Source of the DNA: Ectocarpus siliculosus | Taxonomy: Eukaryota > Sar > Phaeophyceae > Ectocarpales > Ectocarpaceae | DNA: 64,000 nucleotides | Direction of reading: 5' to 3' | Assembly: GCA_000310025.1 (NCBI GenBank) | Contig: FN649750.1 | Location: 67,433-131,432, forward strand | Shown here: piece after piece, positions 21,906-34,375 of the stretch | Layout: every line of letters begins with the position of its first letter | How positions within the stretch are numbered: position 1 is the stretch's first letter | The notes under the pieces: generated by a model | What the model saw: only the letters and a program-made list of their open reading frames with translations | What the model was told of the DNA's origin: nothing | The model's database searches: none | Position numbers and translations under genes: made by a program

Positions 21906-23432
21906 CCTGGACCGACCGTGGATGATGCATGGTCAATGATGGGCAACGGCAGAAGAGGACAGATACAGTGCCACAGCGCCGAATAAGGCATGGCTGCATC
22001 AACTCGCCTGCTTATTGCGGGCAAGAGGTCCGGAACAGCAGTTACTACTGCTGTGCAACTGCTGTGGAGGGCTTTTCCTTTTGGCAAGACTCGCCTACGG
22101 GTTGGTTCTTGAGTAGACAACGACCCATCCATTGGTGGGGGCGTTGGCACGTCGAGTCAATTTTTTCATGTACAACCGGTGATCTCAGCTAGAACATTAT
22201 CCACGAAGGGTTGTTGCGTATGGTTAGGGTGGGTGCAATGGATATGTCGAGAGTCAACTTTAAGCTGGAAGAATCTGTCGAAGGGATGCGTGCGGCTCGT
22301 CCGATGCACCTAGTTGATTTTCGATGTTTTCACGAAAGATGCTTGGTGAGTTGCATGCTTGCAAGGGCAGTGATGATGCGCCTGTGCCGATTCGTTGTAG
22401 TGCCTAGACACCAAGTGGAAGGTTCGAGCAGCCCATGCAGAAATGATTGAGATGTTGTTGCCAGCGACTGATGACGTGAAATGTCCGTTGTAGATGGGCT
22501 CCTCGTTTTTGCCAATGGCAGATCCTCTGAGACTATTGGACTCTGTAGATTTCACTTTGTCCCTGTGAGAACCTACAGACTACCACCACACACGAGCAAA
22601 TGAGTACATATGATATGTCGTTGTGCCACCCGTTCGTGCATTGTAGGAGTCCGAGACACACAATCTTCATATTCGGGGAAATCCTGTGATGAGGTCAAGG
22701 TCTCTTGCTACTGAAGTCTAGACATTTAACCAAGAGGCTGGTCGGAAACGACAGCGATACTTTCGCCTATAGAGACATGGTGAACGCGCTAGCTTCTTTC
22801 AGATCGGCCGATCAGTAAGTACGGGGCTTAGGACGACCAGGTCCTCATGTGGGTCCAGAAACACGCTCCGACCTCCCGCGTATCGAAGATGTCACCGGGA
22901 TTGTCGTTTTGCGAATCGAACGGCGAGCTGGGCGTGACTGCCCTCGATCAAGCACAAGTACAAAAGGAGAGGCTCGGCAACAGCGCACTGAACGTGGACG
23001 GATGGTTTCGCTGTTGTCCGCCGCCTAAAAAGCGGGCTGCTTTGTGCAAACTTGGTGGCCGCACATTCTGGGACACTGCATGCCATCTTTGCTCCCACGA
23101 AGACATCCGTATAAGCCGGCTCCTCCTTGGTGCTACTTTGGTACAGTATGCACACGCTTCTTCCCTTGCGGAGATGTTTTACGACCCAGCTCATGATGCA
23201 CGCAGTTATGCAGTGCAGGTAGCATCACGTACTTGCCGTAGCACCCCCAACACCAGGAAGTTCAGGCTGGAGGGGGATAGAAGAATACCTCCCCGGTTTT
23301 CATCGATACTGTAGCGTTTTGGTTCTCACCTTTCGGGAACTCGGCCTGCGGCAGAGCGGCAGAGCCGACAAAGAGACAACCAGAGGCAAGGAGTAGCAGA
23401 GAGCCGAGAGGTGCTTGGTGTGTGCATGATCC
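21906..23432. other. No gene recognised
   Basis: Holds the 3' region of the Tim13-like gene and presumably the promoter of the Rmp1-like gene. A frame at 22847-23314 is open for 155 codons but has no family motif, and the opposite strand is open too. Confidence 0.4.
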
Positions 23433-26400
23433 ATGGCCAGAAAGGAATCAAGTGGGGACGACCGTGATGGGGCAGATACGGCGGCCATGGTGAGTTCGCT
23501 ATGGTGTGTTGGCAGCTCTCAATCTTGCTCGGATAGTCGTCGTGTACTCCGGAGTACAGATTTTCGATTTTCGTGCGTGGTGTGGCCGGCTACAGCGTTG
23601 AGTCCCAGCACCTACAATAGCCAACAGCAGTGCACGCACAGCACCAAAGTCGTAGGCAGTACAAGACAGAGCGAGAGTGTGGTGCCTGCCACCCGCAAGG
23701 ACGCGCCTCCGCCAATTCTCAAGCCTTTCTGTCCCGGTTGATTTGTCAATTTGGGGCGGTTGCTGCTGTTGTACCGGGTTCAAGTGCACCTGGTTACTTG
23801 CTGCATGTCTGTCGTCTAGCCCTATCATCTGCGATAACAACAACATCTGCATGTGACGCTCCATGGCTCAAAGGTGCACCCTCGTACGGCAGTACTTCAT
23901 AGCGAAGTCATGTGTGTTTCTGCTATCGTGCATGAAAAGGCACTAGGAAAAACATCCCGCCACCGTGCCGCATTTTGTGTGGTGCCACCGGGCACTGCTG
24001 TACTCCTGTGTCACTTGTACCACCAGCGGCACCTTGCAGCTTTGGACTAACGTACTCGTCGTGCACAAAGTAACCAACATCCGTTGTTCCCAGCAGCTAT
24101 GCATACAACCTAAAATGAGGTATGGATGTGGAAATGTCAAGCCGGGCCGATATACAGTAGTAGAGACAACCACGTGGATGTTTGAATCGTTCCTGGAATA
24201 ACCTGTAGCCTACATGGCCGTCCAGCCGACAACCTCAGGAACGCCCTGGGCTGTTTTGGGAGCGCTCACTGACAACATTAGTTTTTCTTGATTTGTTGGT
24301 GACATCGCTGTCCGCTGTATCACCTGCTGCTTCAATGCCATGTACATGGATGGCTACTGCTTGTAAGAGCTGACATCCAGAACCATCTCCTGGTTTGGAG
24401 CATTCACGAACAACAACGTTTGTTGGTGACATCCCTGTTCGCTGCGTCACCCGCATGATACGCACATGGATCGCTACTGCGGTAGGAGCTGATGGTGCTC
24501 GATCGTCTCCTTTACCGGAACCGAAGCCAGCACCGCAGCGCCAAGTACTACACCCATGTTCTCGAGGTAAGCAGCAGATCAGTTGTTTAGAGAGGACCCT
24601 ATTCCCAGTGTATCCGGCAATTGACTTTTACCAGAATCCGGTACACCTGCGCACAACAGTCCTAAACAGGTCGTGCTCCAGCACAAACTCGAGACAGCAG
24701 TGAAGGATTACTTTCTATTCATTCAAATATCATGCTGCAGCGAGTAAGATGCTACGTCTGGAGACTCGACATTCTCGCAAAGTTGTCGCGCGATGTTTAC
24801 GAGCGTCTGTAGAAGCTCTGCCGCGACCCCCAAAGTTCTCTGAAGGGGGTTTCCTGATGCGTGTTTCCGACACCATGACTGTTACCGTTATATTCAAGAG
24901 TTGGTGCTTGATTTTGCAGGTGAGACGGGCTTGCGGAGCATTTGCGGCGCCGAAGCTGCCGGACTTGCTGGCGGAAGGTTTGGGCCTCATCGCCCGAGTC
25001 CCGGACAGCAGGTGTGCTACGGTAGCAGTTCTCCTTGAGAACGGCACACGCACAGTGGCGAAGTTCCAAGCACAATATGTGCGAGGTTGTTGCGGCGGCA
25101 TTGGATAGCCTTGCGTCTATGTGCTTTAGACGTGGTGCTTCAAAGTAGTATTTTCGCAACCGTACTCCGGGTGTGCGTGTCAATCATCACGCAGCGACGT
25201 TCCCACCCAGCGTGCAGTGATTGAGCTGTAACCAATCATTGCTTTCCAGAGGCTTTTGATTCCGACTCTACCAACGAAATGCTGCTACAGCGACAAGTTC
25301 ATCTGACACCACGAGTGTTTTCATCGCTTTTCTCTATCTTCTGGGGAAACCCTTTTCTCTTCAGGAACGGTCGGGCGCGGGAGGCGTGGGTTCGCTCCGC
25401 CGCAAGGGGGCTCCGCCGAATGCGCGTCGCCGCCGTCGCGTGCGCGCACTCCCTTGAGACCATCGTGAAGGCGTCCAAGCTCCTCGCTCACCAAGTGTCT
25501 CAGACGTACTTCATGGCCCTGTCCACGGTCTTCCTCGCGAGTCTGGCGAGGCTCTTCGCGTGCAACCTGCATCTCGGGGGAAGGCTGCTGCTGGTTCACG
25601 GTGCCCTGCTACGCACTTTTCTTGTGAGTTTTGCGGTGCTGCAGCTGCACTCCAGTGTGGCAGGGTTTTGAGGGAAGTTTCCGACCTCCTTTCGGTTCCT
25701 GTTTCCCGCCCTTCCAAGTGAGACAACCGTGTGATGCTTGGAGGGCAGGATAAAAACCCCAGCTCATGTGTTCTGTTCACTCTGACCCCTCCCCTCCCGC
25801 GTGCTACCGCTGTGCTGGTTTCGCTTCCGTCCGGCGCGATGGTGGATACTGCTGTGCCAATCTTCTCGTTCAACCGCCTACCCTGTGATTAGGCGCAACC
25901 GTGTTTATCGGATACCGTGTCAACGGCGGAGCTCGCGGAATGTCGTGTGCCCGAAGACACCGTGTCCTTCTTATCTCGCCTTAGGTGTGGATGCCGTTTG
26001 TTAGATATGCTTGTGGTTGGTGGTCTGCCGTAGCGGATGAATCCTCCATTTTTTTTTTATGTTGTGTGTTTGGCCTTTAGGGCAGGAGGAGGAACTGCTA
26101 GCGCCGTATGACCTCTAGGTGTCTGTGCATAGCGGTGGCATCAGACACGAACGATCATGTGACCCAGTAGTCACTTTGCACTATTAGCACTCGGGCAATG
26201 CCCGTGGAACCTGCACACGTGATACCTTATGTGGAAGTCAGGTCTCGTGGTGCTCTCATTGGCCAGCTTTTTTTGACACATGTGTTTAAGTGCGCGTGTA
26301 GCCTTCATTTCTCTCGTCCGGGATTTTCATGTTGTTTTATCAACAGCGAAGCAGGCGGTGCTCACAAGACCTCGCGGATGAAGAACGAAAGCAACGCCGC

Positions 26401-29161
26401 CGCTTCTTTTTCGGGGAACCGGGGAACCGAAAACACTGGCCGCCAACCCTCGTCCTCTTCGTCAGCCCCGGTGGCGACTTCTGGCGAATCTCCACCGGGA
26501 GAGCAAGGCAGCGGTGGGGGCGATGCCGACGGTAGCGATGACGACAGTGATGACACCGGTGTGCACATCGGCCGTGTGGCCTCGGTAGAAGCGGAAGAGG
26601 TCAACCGCGCCGATGCGGCTTCGAAAGAAGCTTTAAACGGCGCCGAATCTCGCCGACTGGCTGCAGGTGTGGGTGAGGGCCGGACTTCCGTGCGCGAGGG
26701 CAGAGCAGCGGCGGTGACGACTGGTCTTGCTGGCGGGATGAGCGCGGCAGGAAGACTGGGTGGTGGCGGTGTTGGTGGAGATGATGGTGGCGGCAGTGGC
26801 CATGCCAGCGGCCATCGTGACAACGTGAGCGGGGTGCATGGGGCGAAACTGCCACGAAAGAAGGTACGTGAGCTGGAGTTTTCTTTACAAAATGGTGTTC
26901 GGGTGGGGAGAGTTGCGTGTCCTTCGGCGATATGGGGTCGAAATCTGCGCTTGGTGTGAAATATGATTGATGAAGATTGGGCCCTGGTCAAGATGTACAC
27001 CATACTACAGTGATCGCGCTGCTGCTGTCATGCGTAGAGTCTATAAAGGGTCCCGGCGGAAATCTTATGCATACAAAGTTGTTCTCTATTCAGCCATGCA
27101 CAAGAGCCCATTGAACATCGATTGGCCGTCGCTTCACGAGGCGTCCATACATATGTTGTCCGCCGTGATTCGTTATGGCTTTGATTGGGTTGATTGAAAC
27201 CCTTTGTATTGAGCACCTACATGCACCTAGCTCTACAGCTGCACCTGTATTCAGAAATGAGCCTTGGCCTTTTGGCGTTCAAAACGCCAAACGATAGAGC
27301 TGCCATGAAGTAACCAATGCGGTGTACGACTGTAGACAGCAGGAATATGGGATGGCAGGAATGGGTTTTACAGCTGCTTACACATGGGAACCTATCGCAT
27401 CAACGCCGCCACGCCTCGAGGAGGCGTGTGTCTCGGAAGTGCCTCCTGGAATTTGTCGAATACATGAGTGCACCTCATTTTATTGATGGTACACTCACTG
27501 GCACTGGGATTGAGTCGAGAGAAGCCCTCCTGCCAGTCGCTATTTGGAGGCATTGGTGTAGGGTAACCGTAGAAAGATATTGCCGGAGTACAGTCCCCAT
27601 CATTCGTCAACTTGCTCGGGAAACATGGTCATGAGTGAACGCTGCACAACGTGTGCAACGTACGGAGGAGGGATCGATGGCTGACTTTTCTTTTCTACTC
27701 CATGGTGCCATTTATCTTGACCCTGCTCCTCAGGTGGTGCTGGCTAGCGAGTTCAGCGACAGTAGTTCCGACGAAGACAGGGAAACCGAATGCAGCAAAA
27801 GCGGCCCAAAAACGCCGCAACCAAGCACGTCCGCTCGGGCGCTAGTAGAGACAGGTCATTCGACGTCGCCGTCGCCGGAGGTCCCTCGTCAAAAGCTACC
27901 GGTCCACCATCAGCCATCGCTTTTCTTTTCCAGCACGCCGCAAAGAGCACGACAACCGGGACCAAAGCCTCTCAGCGGTGGAGCCGACAACAGCAGTAAC
28001 GCGGCAGCGACGGGCCCGATAGAGAGTGCCGCTCCCGCCGTGTCGTCCGACCGCGGTGATGTTGGCCTCTCTGGCGATGCGAGTGACATGAGAACCTCGT
28101 TGGCAGCGCGGCAGGCACCACCTGCAGCTGGTGCAGGAGCAGTAGCAAGAGCGGGTCAGAGTGAGCCCCCCGTGGGTTGGGTGATTGATGTAAGACCAAC
28201 GCCTCCTTCTGACATTCCCCTGCTGTCTCGGCGAAAGAAAAAAAGGCGAAAAAAAGCCGGCGGTGGATTGGCAGCGGCGGGGTTGGCAGCGACATCAACT
28301 GGCCACAAAGACACCGTTTCGAGCGCTGCGACGGACGGAGATATCAGTGTGCGAGACGAAGATCCGCACCCTGCTAGCTCGGCTTTGCTAGAACCAGGCA
28401 TGCCTACCGGCCGCGGCGGCGGTGGCGGCGACGGTGGAAGAAGCGCCCAAGCCACTTCTATTGGCGAGGAGGAACCGGTTGAGGCCCAGGGGGCCGGGGT
28501 CAGCGATGCCGCCACGACCGGGAGGCGGCAAGCTTCATGTTCAAACACGGGACGCGGAAGCGGCAGCGGCGAAGACGACGAAGAATGTAAAAGCGGTGCT
28601 ACGAATGCACCCGGACTTTCGAAGGACACGACCGGACGTCCGAAGAAGGCCACATCGACACCACGGTCCGGTGTCACTAACTCTCGTAAGCCTGGTACTG
28701 CTGTGCTTCCTGGCACCGCAGCTGATGCTGGTGCTGATGCTGGTGTTGCCGCTTCTGCTGCTACGGCCGAGGCTGGCCGAGGGACGCTCGGCCGTAGTGT
28801 GAATACCGGCCGTGTGCCCCAAAAGGGAATAGTACACGCTGCCGATGGACCGGAGAGTGAGTCGAGGGGCGACCTGAGGATGACACTGAAGATGACGCAG
28901 CTGGCCTCGGCGGGTAACAGCAAGCGGAGTGCTTCGGAGACGGAGCGTCAACCAAAGGAGACGGATAAGACGATTGGGAGCGGTGGCGGGGGGCAGGCGG
29001 GCACGAAGAGAAGCTCGTCTGGCGAAGGGCGAGAAGAAGAGTCGAAGAGAGTGAAGAAGCCAAAAAAGAAGAAAAAGAAGAAGACGGGAGCGGGGGGCTC
29101 CTTCTCCTTGTCCGCTGTGAAGAGGGACGACATTGATGACATATTCGGCTCTCTGACTTAG
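23433..29161 (+). CDS. RNase MRP subunit Rmp1-like protein
   Basis: Rmp1 is a protein subunit of the RNase MRP ribonucleoprotein, which processes pre-rRNA in the nucleolus. Exons read: 23433-23489, 24486-24566, 24920-25011, 25365-25623, about 26350-26863 and 27734-29161. The first four join in phase and give MARKESSGDDRDG..., then RLLYRNRSQHRSAKYYTH, matching the conserved HRNKNQH segment of Rmp1, then a hydrophobic helical part (YFMALSTVFLASLARLF). The last exon ends KKPKKKKKKK...DDIDDIFGSLT, like the yeast protein's lysine-rich tail and IDGIFG end. The join between exons 4 and 5 does not keep phase at any clear site, so a small exon is probably missing there. The protein would be about 800 aa against about 200 in yeast; the excess is Gly/Ala/Ser/Asp-rich and likely disordered. 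A NEPRO-type protein is the alternative. Confidence 0.75.
24255..24520 (+). repeat. Duplicated acceptor junction, Rmp1-like intron 1
   Basis: About 127 bp covering the intron end and the first codons of exon 2 occur twice. TGTTGGTGACATCGCTGTCC at about 24294 matches TGTTGGTGACATCCCTGTTC at 24421, and the first copy ends in a degenerate exon start (GTAAGAGCTGACATCCAGAA). Confidence 0.8.
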
Positions 29162-30120
29162 CTTCCGCACAACAAGTGTTTGCGGAACGATATACTTGAC
29201 CGATTATGGACGGGTTTTGGATCTGCTGGCCTGTGGTACCAGATCTCGCGGAGCAGCTTGCAGCGGTCGTATAGCTGCAACTTCAGTTGTAACATGCACA
29301 GGAGGATCAGAAAGCTTTCTTGCGACTTCTTGCGGCGGCAATAAAGGTGCCCACAGTTTTCTGATTGGTCGATTTTTTGACAGGATCGTTCCGAGGAAAG
29401 GCGAAAATTCCATGGTCGACCATTGTCGTCATCCACGGTTGTGACGTCACTTCTCGGGGAAACTCGAAAATTTCAAATTCGCCGTGATTGACAAATTGAT
29501 GGCATTATCAGTCGTTCGCTGGCACCGCCGACCACACCTTCCTGTGCCCTGGACGAACGCGTTTACTCCTGGCTACTTCGAATGAGCGTGCGCGTTATCA
29601 TTTGCTTCGGGGTTGGGGCTGCCAGAGAGGAGACTTACGACACCGACCGCTCGCCGTATCCGAGTGAGCGGCATGACTGCTAATTGAACTTGTTGGTAGT
29701 GCCGTTCAATGCTCTTCGTGTGATACCGGCTCTCCTCATGAAGCTTTGGTTGAGCACGATGGTAGCGAGGGGTCGACGACACTCTCATCCTGAATACCGC
29801 TTTTGTGCGAATACGGGCACTTCATAGAGGGAATCAAAATGCTGCGCGGCATGAAGGATACTCTTCGTCTCACGCCTGCTGAGGTCAATCGTCGATACAG
29901 TAAGTCAGCGAATGTGATTGCCAGAATGCTACTCTTGAACGTCTGCCAGGGCGACGATATTTTCAGTGAGCTGAGGACGCTGCATGCCGCGATTAGTCAT
30001 AATTTGTTACACGGAGCACAGTATGGAATGATTGGGTGAAGATTGCATGTAGTGGTCGCAGTTCGCCGGCCTTAAGATCGAAGTGCGCGGTAGTGAAAGT
30101 AAAAGGAACCAAGAACGATC
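29162..30120. other. 3' flank of Rmp1-like gene, no other gene recognised
   Basis: One ATG frame at 29803-30039 (78 codons, including LRLTPAEVNRRYSKSANVIA) has a natural-looking composition but matches no family I know. The rest has no feature I can support. Confidence 0.35.
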
Positions 30121-30976
30121 AGGGCGTGTCTTAACGCTCTAGACAAGCTGGTGCCAAACAGGGAACAGGAAACTCGGAATTCCCTGTTCCCTGTTCCGTG
30201 TCGTTGTGTCTTAGCATATACCTCATTTCCAGGGAACATGGAACACTTGAGCGCGCGCGTGAGGCCCGCATGTCCTCCAAGGCAACAAATACAACCATGG
30301 GATACAGAAAGACGAGTAGGGGGTAGAGGAAGGAGGTGGTGGTGTAGGTTTCGAAGGAACCTGTTGACGAGCGCACATCAAATACATGTGCTAGGTATCG
30401 GCAGGAACAGGCGGTGCTCGTCATGCAATCCGCGCCCTCGACAGTGCTCTGGAAGGCTTGTTTTTTGAGTTGTGGTCCATGGCCGCTTGCCGTTTCTTTG
30501 GCACTCTTTATGTTCCCCCATACAACGGCCTCGCGACCATCCGCCGCCTTTTTCTTTTGCATGCGAGTCCAAGTGAGACACCTGATGATGGCGGCAATTC
30601 TTGTAGAGTATACTGCTTGATCGAACTGGTAGCATGCAGCCTGTGGTAGCCACATGCCCGAGAGTGATCACACACATCCCACCACGTCCTGAATTGCCAC
30701 CGAAGAGCCCGTGTTCCACGTTCCCTATGGTCTATTGGCAAATTTTTATGAACGAGGGAGTGAAAAATATTGTGCGGCGTAACTACAGTACAGTACAGAC
30801 TCAGACAGGGAACGTGGGTGGCATTTCTTGTTTCCACAAGGGCGCACAAAAAAAAAAAATCCGACACCTAACAAGTTTCCAGGAAAGTTATTTTGTGTGG
30901 CCAGCCAATCAGACAAAAATTCCGATTTCCCTGTTCCCTGTTCCCTGTCCAGAAAAGAGACGTTAAGACACGCCCT
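30121..30976. mobile_element. DNA transposon or large MITE with 16-bp terminal repeats
   Basis: AGGGCGTGTCTTAACG at 30121-30136 is repeated as a perfect reverse complement at 30961-30976. Just inside both ends lie repeats of CAGGGAACAGG, as expected for subterminal binding sites. The interior has one minus-strand open frame (about 30655-30131) with no recognisable transposase motif. Target-site duplication is not clear. Length 856 bp suggests a non-autonomous element. Confidence 0.65.
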
Positions 30977-32009
30977 CGGTACAGGAAGTGGACATCTTGG
31001 TGCGTCAAGCCACTAACATATTCTCTTCCAGTGCTTGCTTTGTCAACACAACTTCAAAAAAACCCGTCCATTTTCCCGTGACTGCGTCAACACACACGTC
31101 CTCTCTCCCTTGTCTATTCAACACCGGAGTCTGCATAGACAGTCACCGGCGAACCCTACACTCCCAAGGCGCCCTGACGTGTGTATACAATGAAAGACAG
31201 AGGCTTTGGCCCCACGCACCCGTTCCTCTTGGCTTCACCGTGTGAACACGCAACACTCATCTGTGAACAAGCCACACCATTTGCAGCTGCCGAACTACTA
31301 CTTTCGAAACCACAGCTCGGAGTGAATGTTCCGTAGCAATAGATTCTTCTTCTGTGGGACTCTACGCACATACACATACAACATACATCATGGCCTGATA
31401 AAACACAACGCCCAAGGCTACAATGGTACTTCTGTCAGCAATCTGGAATCTCGTGATGTTCCCGAGGCACACGGCAACCCGAACAAAAAAAGCAGGTCGT
31501 ACATAGAGCACGGGGCACCAGACAAACACACCTACTAGACTACCGCTTCAGTCCACTGATATATATCAGTAATGCCAACCTGCACCGCAGCAAAGCCGCG
31601 TCTGGTCGGCCGCCAGGTATTCACTCTCAATCGGAAGGTGATCACCGTCAAAGACTCTGTTCCTGTCTCTGTCTCTCTGTCTCCCTCTCTCTACCCACGT
31701 CCGGGACAAAAACTACGGGAGTGTATGATTCAAAAGTAACCCCGACAACCCAAATTTCATTTTCACACATTTTTCCCGCAATGTTCACACCGAAATTCGA
31801 ATTTTTATACAGTTTTCACGCATTGTTCACCGATATCTTATGTATGAAACAAAACGTTCAAACACGCCCTATTGACTGAGACTACCACCCCGGCAGGAAC
31901 ACCTTTCTTTTCTCTACTTTGATCGGGGCTTTGTGTTGCACAAACACACAGTTTTCGCACGCACACGCACCCACAGAAGGAGGATTCTCAAAACCATAAC
32001 AAGAACAGC
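30977..32009. other. No gene recognised
   Basis: A CT-rich microsatellite (TCTCTGTCTC) near 31662-31692 and a partly repeated TTTTCACACATTTTT / GTTTTCACGCATTGTTC motif near 31760-31830. No coding signal. Confidence 0.4.
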
Positions 32010-32398
32010 TTTTGGGCTATCCCGGTAGACTGCCCCTGGGACAGATTGACGTGCCGTGGCGCGGCTGAGGGGGGACATCTTGATGTCCTGCAACGGGCGA
32101 GAATCAACGGATGCCCCTGGGACGTAGACACGTGCTTTGGCGCGGCTGAGGGGGGACATCTTGAAGTCCTGCAATGGGCGAGAAGCAACGGATGCCCCTG
32201 GGACGAAGGCACGTGCCGTAGCGCGGCTGAGGGGGGACATCTTGAAGTCCTGCAATGGGCCAGAAGCAACAGATGCCCCTGGGACGAAGGGACGTGCCTT
32301 GTCGCGGCTGAGGGGGGACATCTTGATGTCCTGCAATGGGCGAGAAGCAACGAATGCCCCTGGGACGAAGGGACGTGCAGTGAGGCCGCTTCGGGGAC
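32010..32398 (+). pseudogene. Short-ankyrin-repeat gene fragment (five repeats)
   Basis: Five tandem 27-residue units of the type GGHLEVLQWARSNGCPWDE are read on the plus strand and end at a stop at about 32398. There is no start codon or upstream exon. It is the end of the same kind of gene as the large minus-strand array at 38.4-43.8 kb and sits at the matching place in the inverted duplication, so it is a copied gene end rather than an independent gene. Confidence 0.7.
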
Positions 32399-33405
32399 AT
32401 CTTGAAGTGGGCAACGGGCGCCAAACTACGGTTCCCCCCTCGGACGACGATATTCGCAGAAGGGCAGCTTCGAGGGGATATGTTTGCGGTCTGTGACAAC
32501 CGTTACTGCCATCAACAATGACAACACATCCGAAGAGAAATGGATTACGACGACGACGACGACGAGCACGCTTGCTGCAAGACGTCCATGTCGCGGCGTC
32601 CGTGCGTTCGACGTTGTAAGCCTGAAGGCCACAGGCACCCAGAGGTTGGTGCTTACGAGGTTGTGGGGGGTAAGTATCCAGGCATGTGTTTGGAGGCGTT
32701 CCGACGTGACTACTGTACCTCGTGGTTGTCCTCGCTGCGGTGGGCATTTTTGGGGGAGATCAATAAAGACCGCTGTAGGACGGGAACCTGGGAAGCAGGA
32801 GCCGTCTTGGGGAATGTGTTTTGTTTACTTCAATCTCCGCGCCGAGAAACCTCCGGATGTGGTTGGATTGGGTGCGGCCCAACAGGTCGGCGCGTGGTCC
32901 CGCCCATTTTTCATTGACTCCTTTGACTGCCTGTAGTTAGGCACTTATCCGAGCCAGATCTTTGGACCTCGCAGCTCTCTCTCTCCTGTGGTACCAATTG
33001 TCTTGGGGAAAAACAATTTACGACTGGGAAAAGGTCTTCAAAACGTTCAAGAACTATTCTTCACGGGAGAAGTTCGCCCCCCCGGTATGAACAAGTTTGC
33101 ATCCAAACAAGTTCGAAGAGCCGGGGAGGGATAGAGTGACGTACATCTGTCTACCCAGCCGCTGGATTGACTCTACAGTCGGATGACACGGATGGTGTTG
33201 TTGCGCAGGAGGGGTGGGCAATATGCGAGCTACATGAACTGAGGTGACAGACTTTAGAATCGGTTAAAAGCAAGTGGTATGTCGGTGGCGGTGTTCAACG
33301 CGGATGATGCAATTCCTCGGCCGTGTGTTCCTCGGTCTCGTGTGTTCGGCGCGAGGCGGTTTCGCGATTTTTCGGGGGGAAACGGCCTTTGCGAAGGCGA
33401 CAAAC
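32340..33405. repeat. Left arm of a 1.1-kb inverted duplication
   Basis: From the last ankyrin unit to the sequence GAAGGCGACAAAC near 33405 this arm is the reverse complement of about 37353-38420, with small indels; by eye the match is around 90-95 per cent. The arms enclose a 4-kb spacer filled with other repeats. Confidence 0.85.
32540..32670 (+). CDS. Possible first exon of an unknown gene (copy 1)
   Basis: An ATG frame begins MDYDDDDDEHACCKTSMSRR and runs to a consensus donor (G then GTAAGT). The same exon and donor are kept in the inverted copy at 38218. In this copy the downstream donor seen in the other arm has changed, so it may be the broken copy. Function unknown. Confidence 0.3.
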
Positions 33406-33929
33406 CTACACGGCAGGGCGGTTATGTTCGGTGGTAGTGCCGTAAGGTGGTAATTATTTAGGCGGTGTTAGGCGATTTCGCGCTTTTCGGCGGTGACGCC
33501 TTTGGCGGAGGAGACAAAAACTATAACGCGGCGGCTACCGGCGGTTTGGTTACCACCTACCAAAACGGTGAAGCCAGGGTGCCCGGCCCTGTTTCCCACG
33601 GTAGGCTCCACGGGCGTGTGACGGTTATTTGGTCGGCCGCCACCGCCGTCGACCGTGGTTTCAGTGCTACCTTGGGATTGAAACGCCCACACGCTCTCAT
33701 CCACCGGATCGTCCGAACCAGGCTGCGGCAAAGTCGTACCAGATTCAGCCTTTGCACTCCCTTGGTGTTTTCCTCTGTAATGCTCGTTGTTTTGCTGGAC
33801 CACCCAGGGCAATAGTCGTGTGTTGTGCGTGCCTCACGCGCCCTTGCCCACTCATCAAGGAACCAACATCTAGACGAACCAAACTAATTAATGGGTCGGC
33901 TCGTGATCGTGAGCATGATCGGGGTACGA
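33406..33929. other. Spacer of the inverted duplication, no gene recognised
   Basis: Contains a degenerate second copy (about 33470-33525) of the arm's end sequence (TTTCGCG...TTTCGGNGG...GGCCTTTG). Both strands are open for about 115 codons but without family motifs. Confidence 0.35.
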
Positions 33930-34375
33930 TGGGTATGTAGCCATACCCAAGTGATCGGGTCATGATTTTGGTCATGACCCGGTGCCGCGACCCGACCATG
34001 ATCGGATCATGACCGAGTCATGATCTGGTCATGACTTGGTGTCGTTTTGAATTTTTCACTCTTCTTGGGAATTTTCGACTAGACCGCTGGACCATGACCT
34101 GTGTCTTTACCAAGTCGTGACCTTGTCATGCACGATGAGCGCACCAGGACCGAGATGATTACTTCATCGCTCCAGCATGACCCAATCTTCCACCTATGCC
34201 GGCACACCAACCTAGAACGTATCCCACCAGCGCCAACGCAGTACGTATCGCGTGGGTTTGAAAGCCGTATTCATGCACCAGTGCCCAAACAGTTTCGTTT
34301 TGGAGCACCAAATTGCATTGGTCATGACCGGAGTCATGTGCATAGCCGAGTCATAACCGACCACATGTATTGATG
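33930..34375. repeat. TCATGACC palindromic repeat cluster (left)
   Basis: Short palindromes built on GGTCATGACC, GTCATGAT and ATGATCGG recur many times near 33930-34050 and again at 34318-34372. The last block (CATTGGTCATGACCGGAGTC) is shared, inverted, with 37290-37310. Confidence 0.65.

Noticed and set aside
22847-23314. 155-codon plus-strand frame with several cysteines
   Set aside because: No motif or family resemblance, and the opposite strand is open over most of the same stretch.
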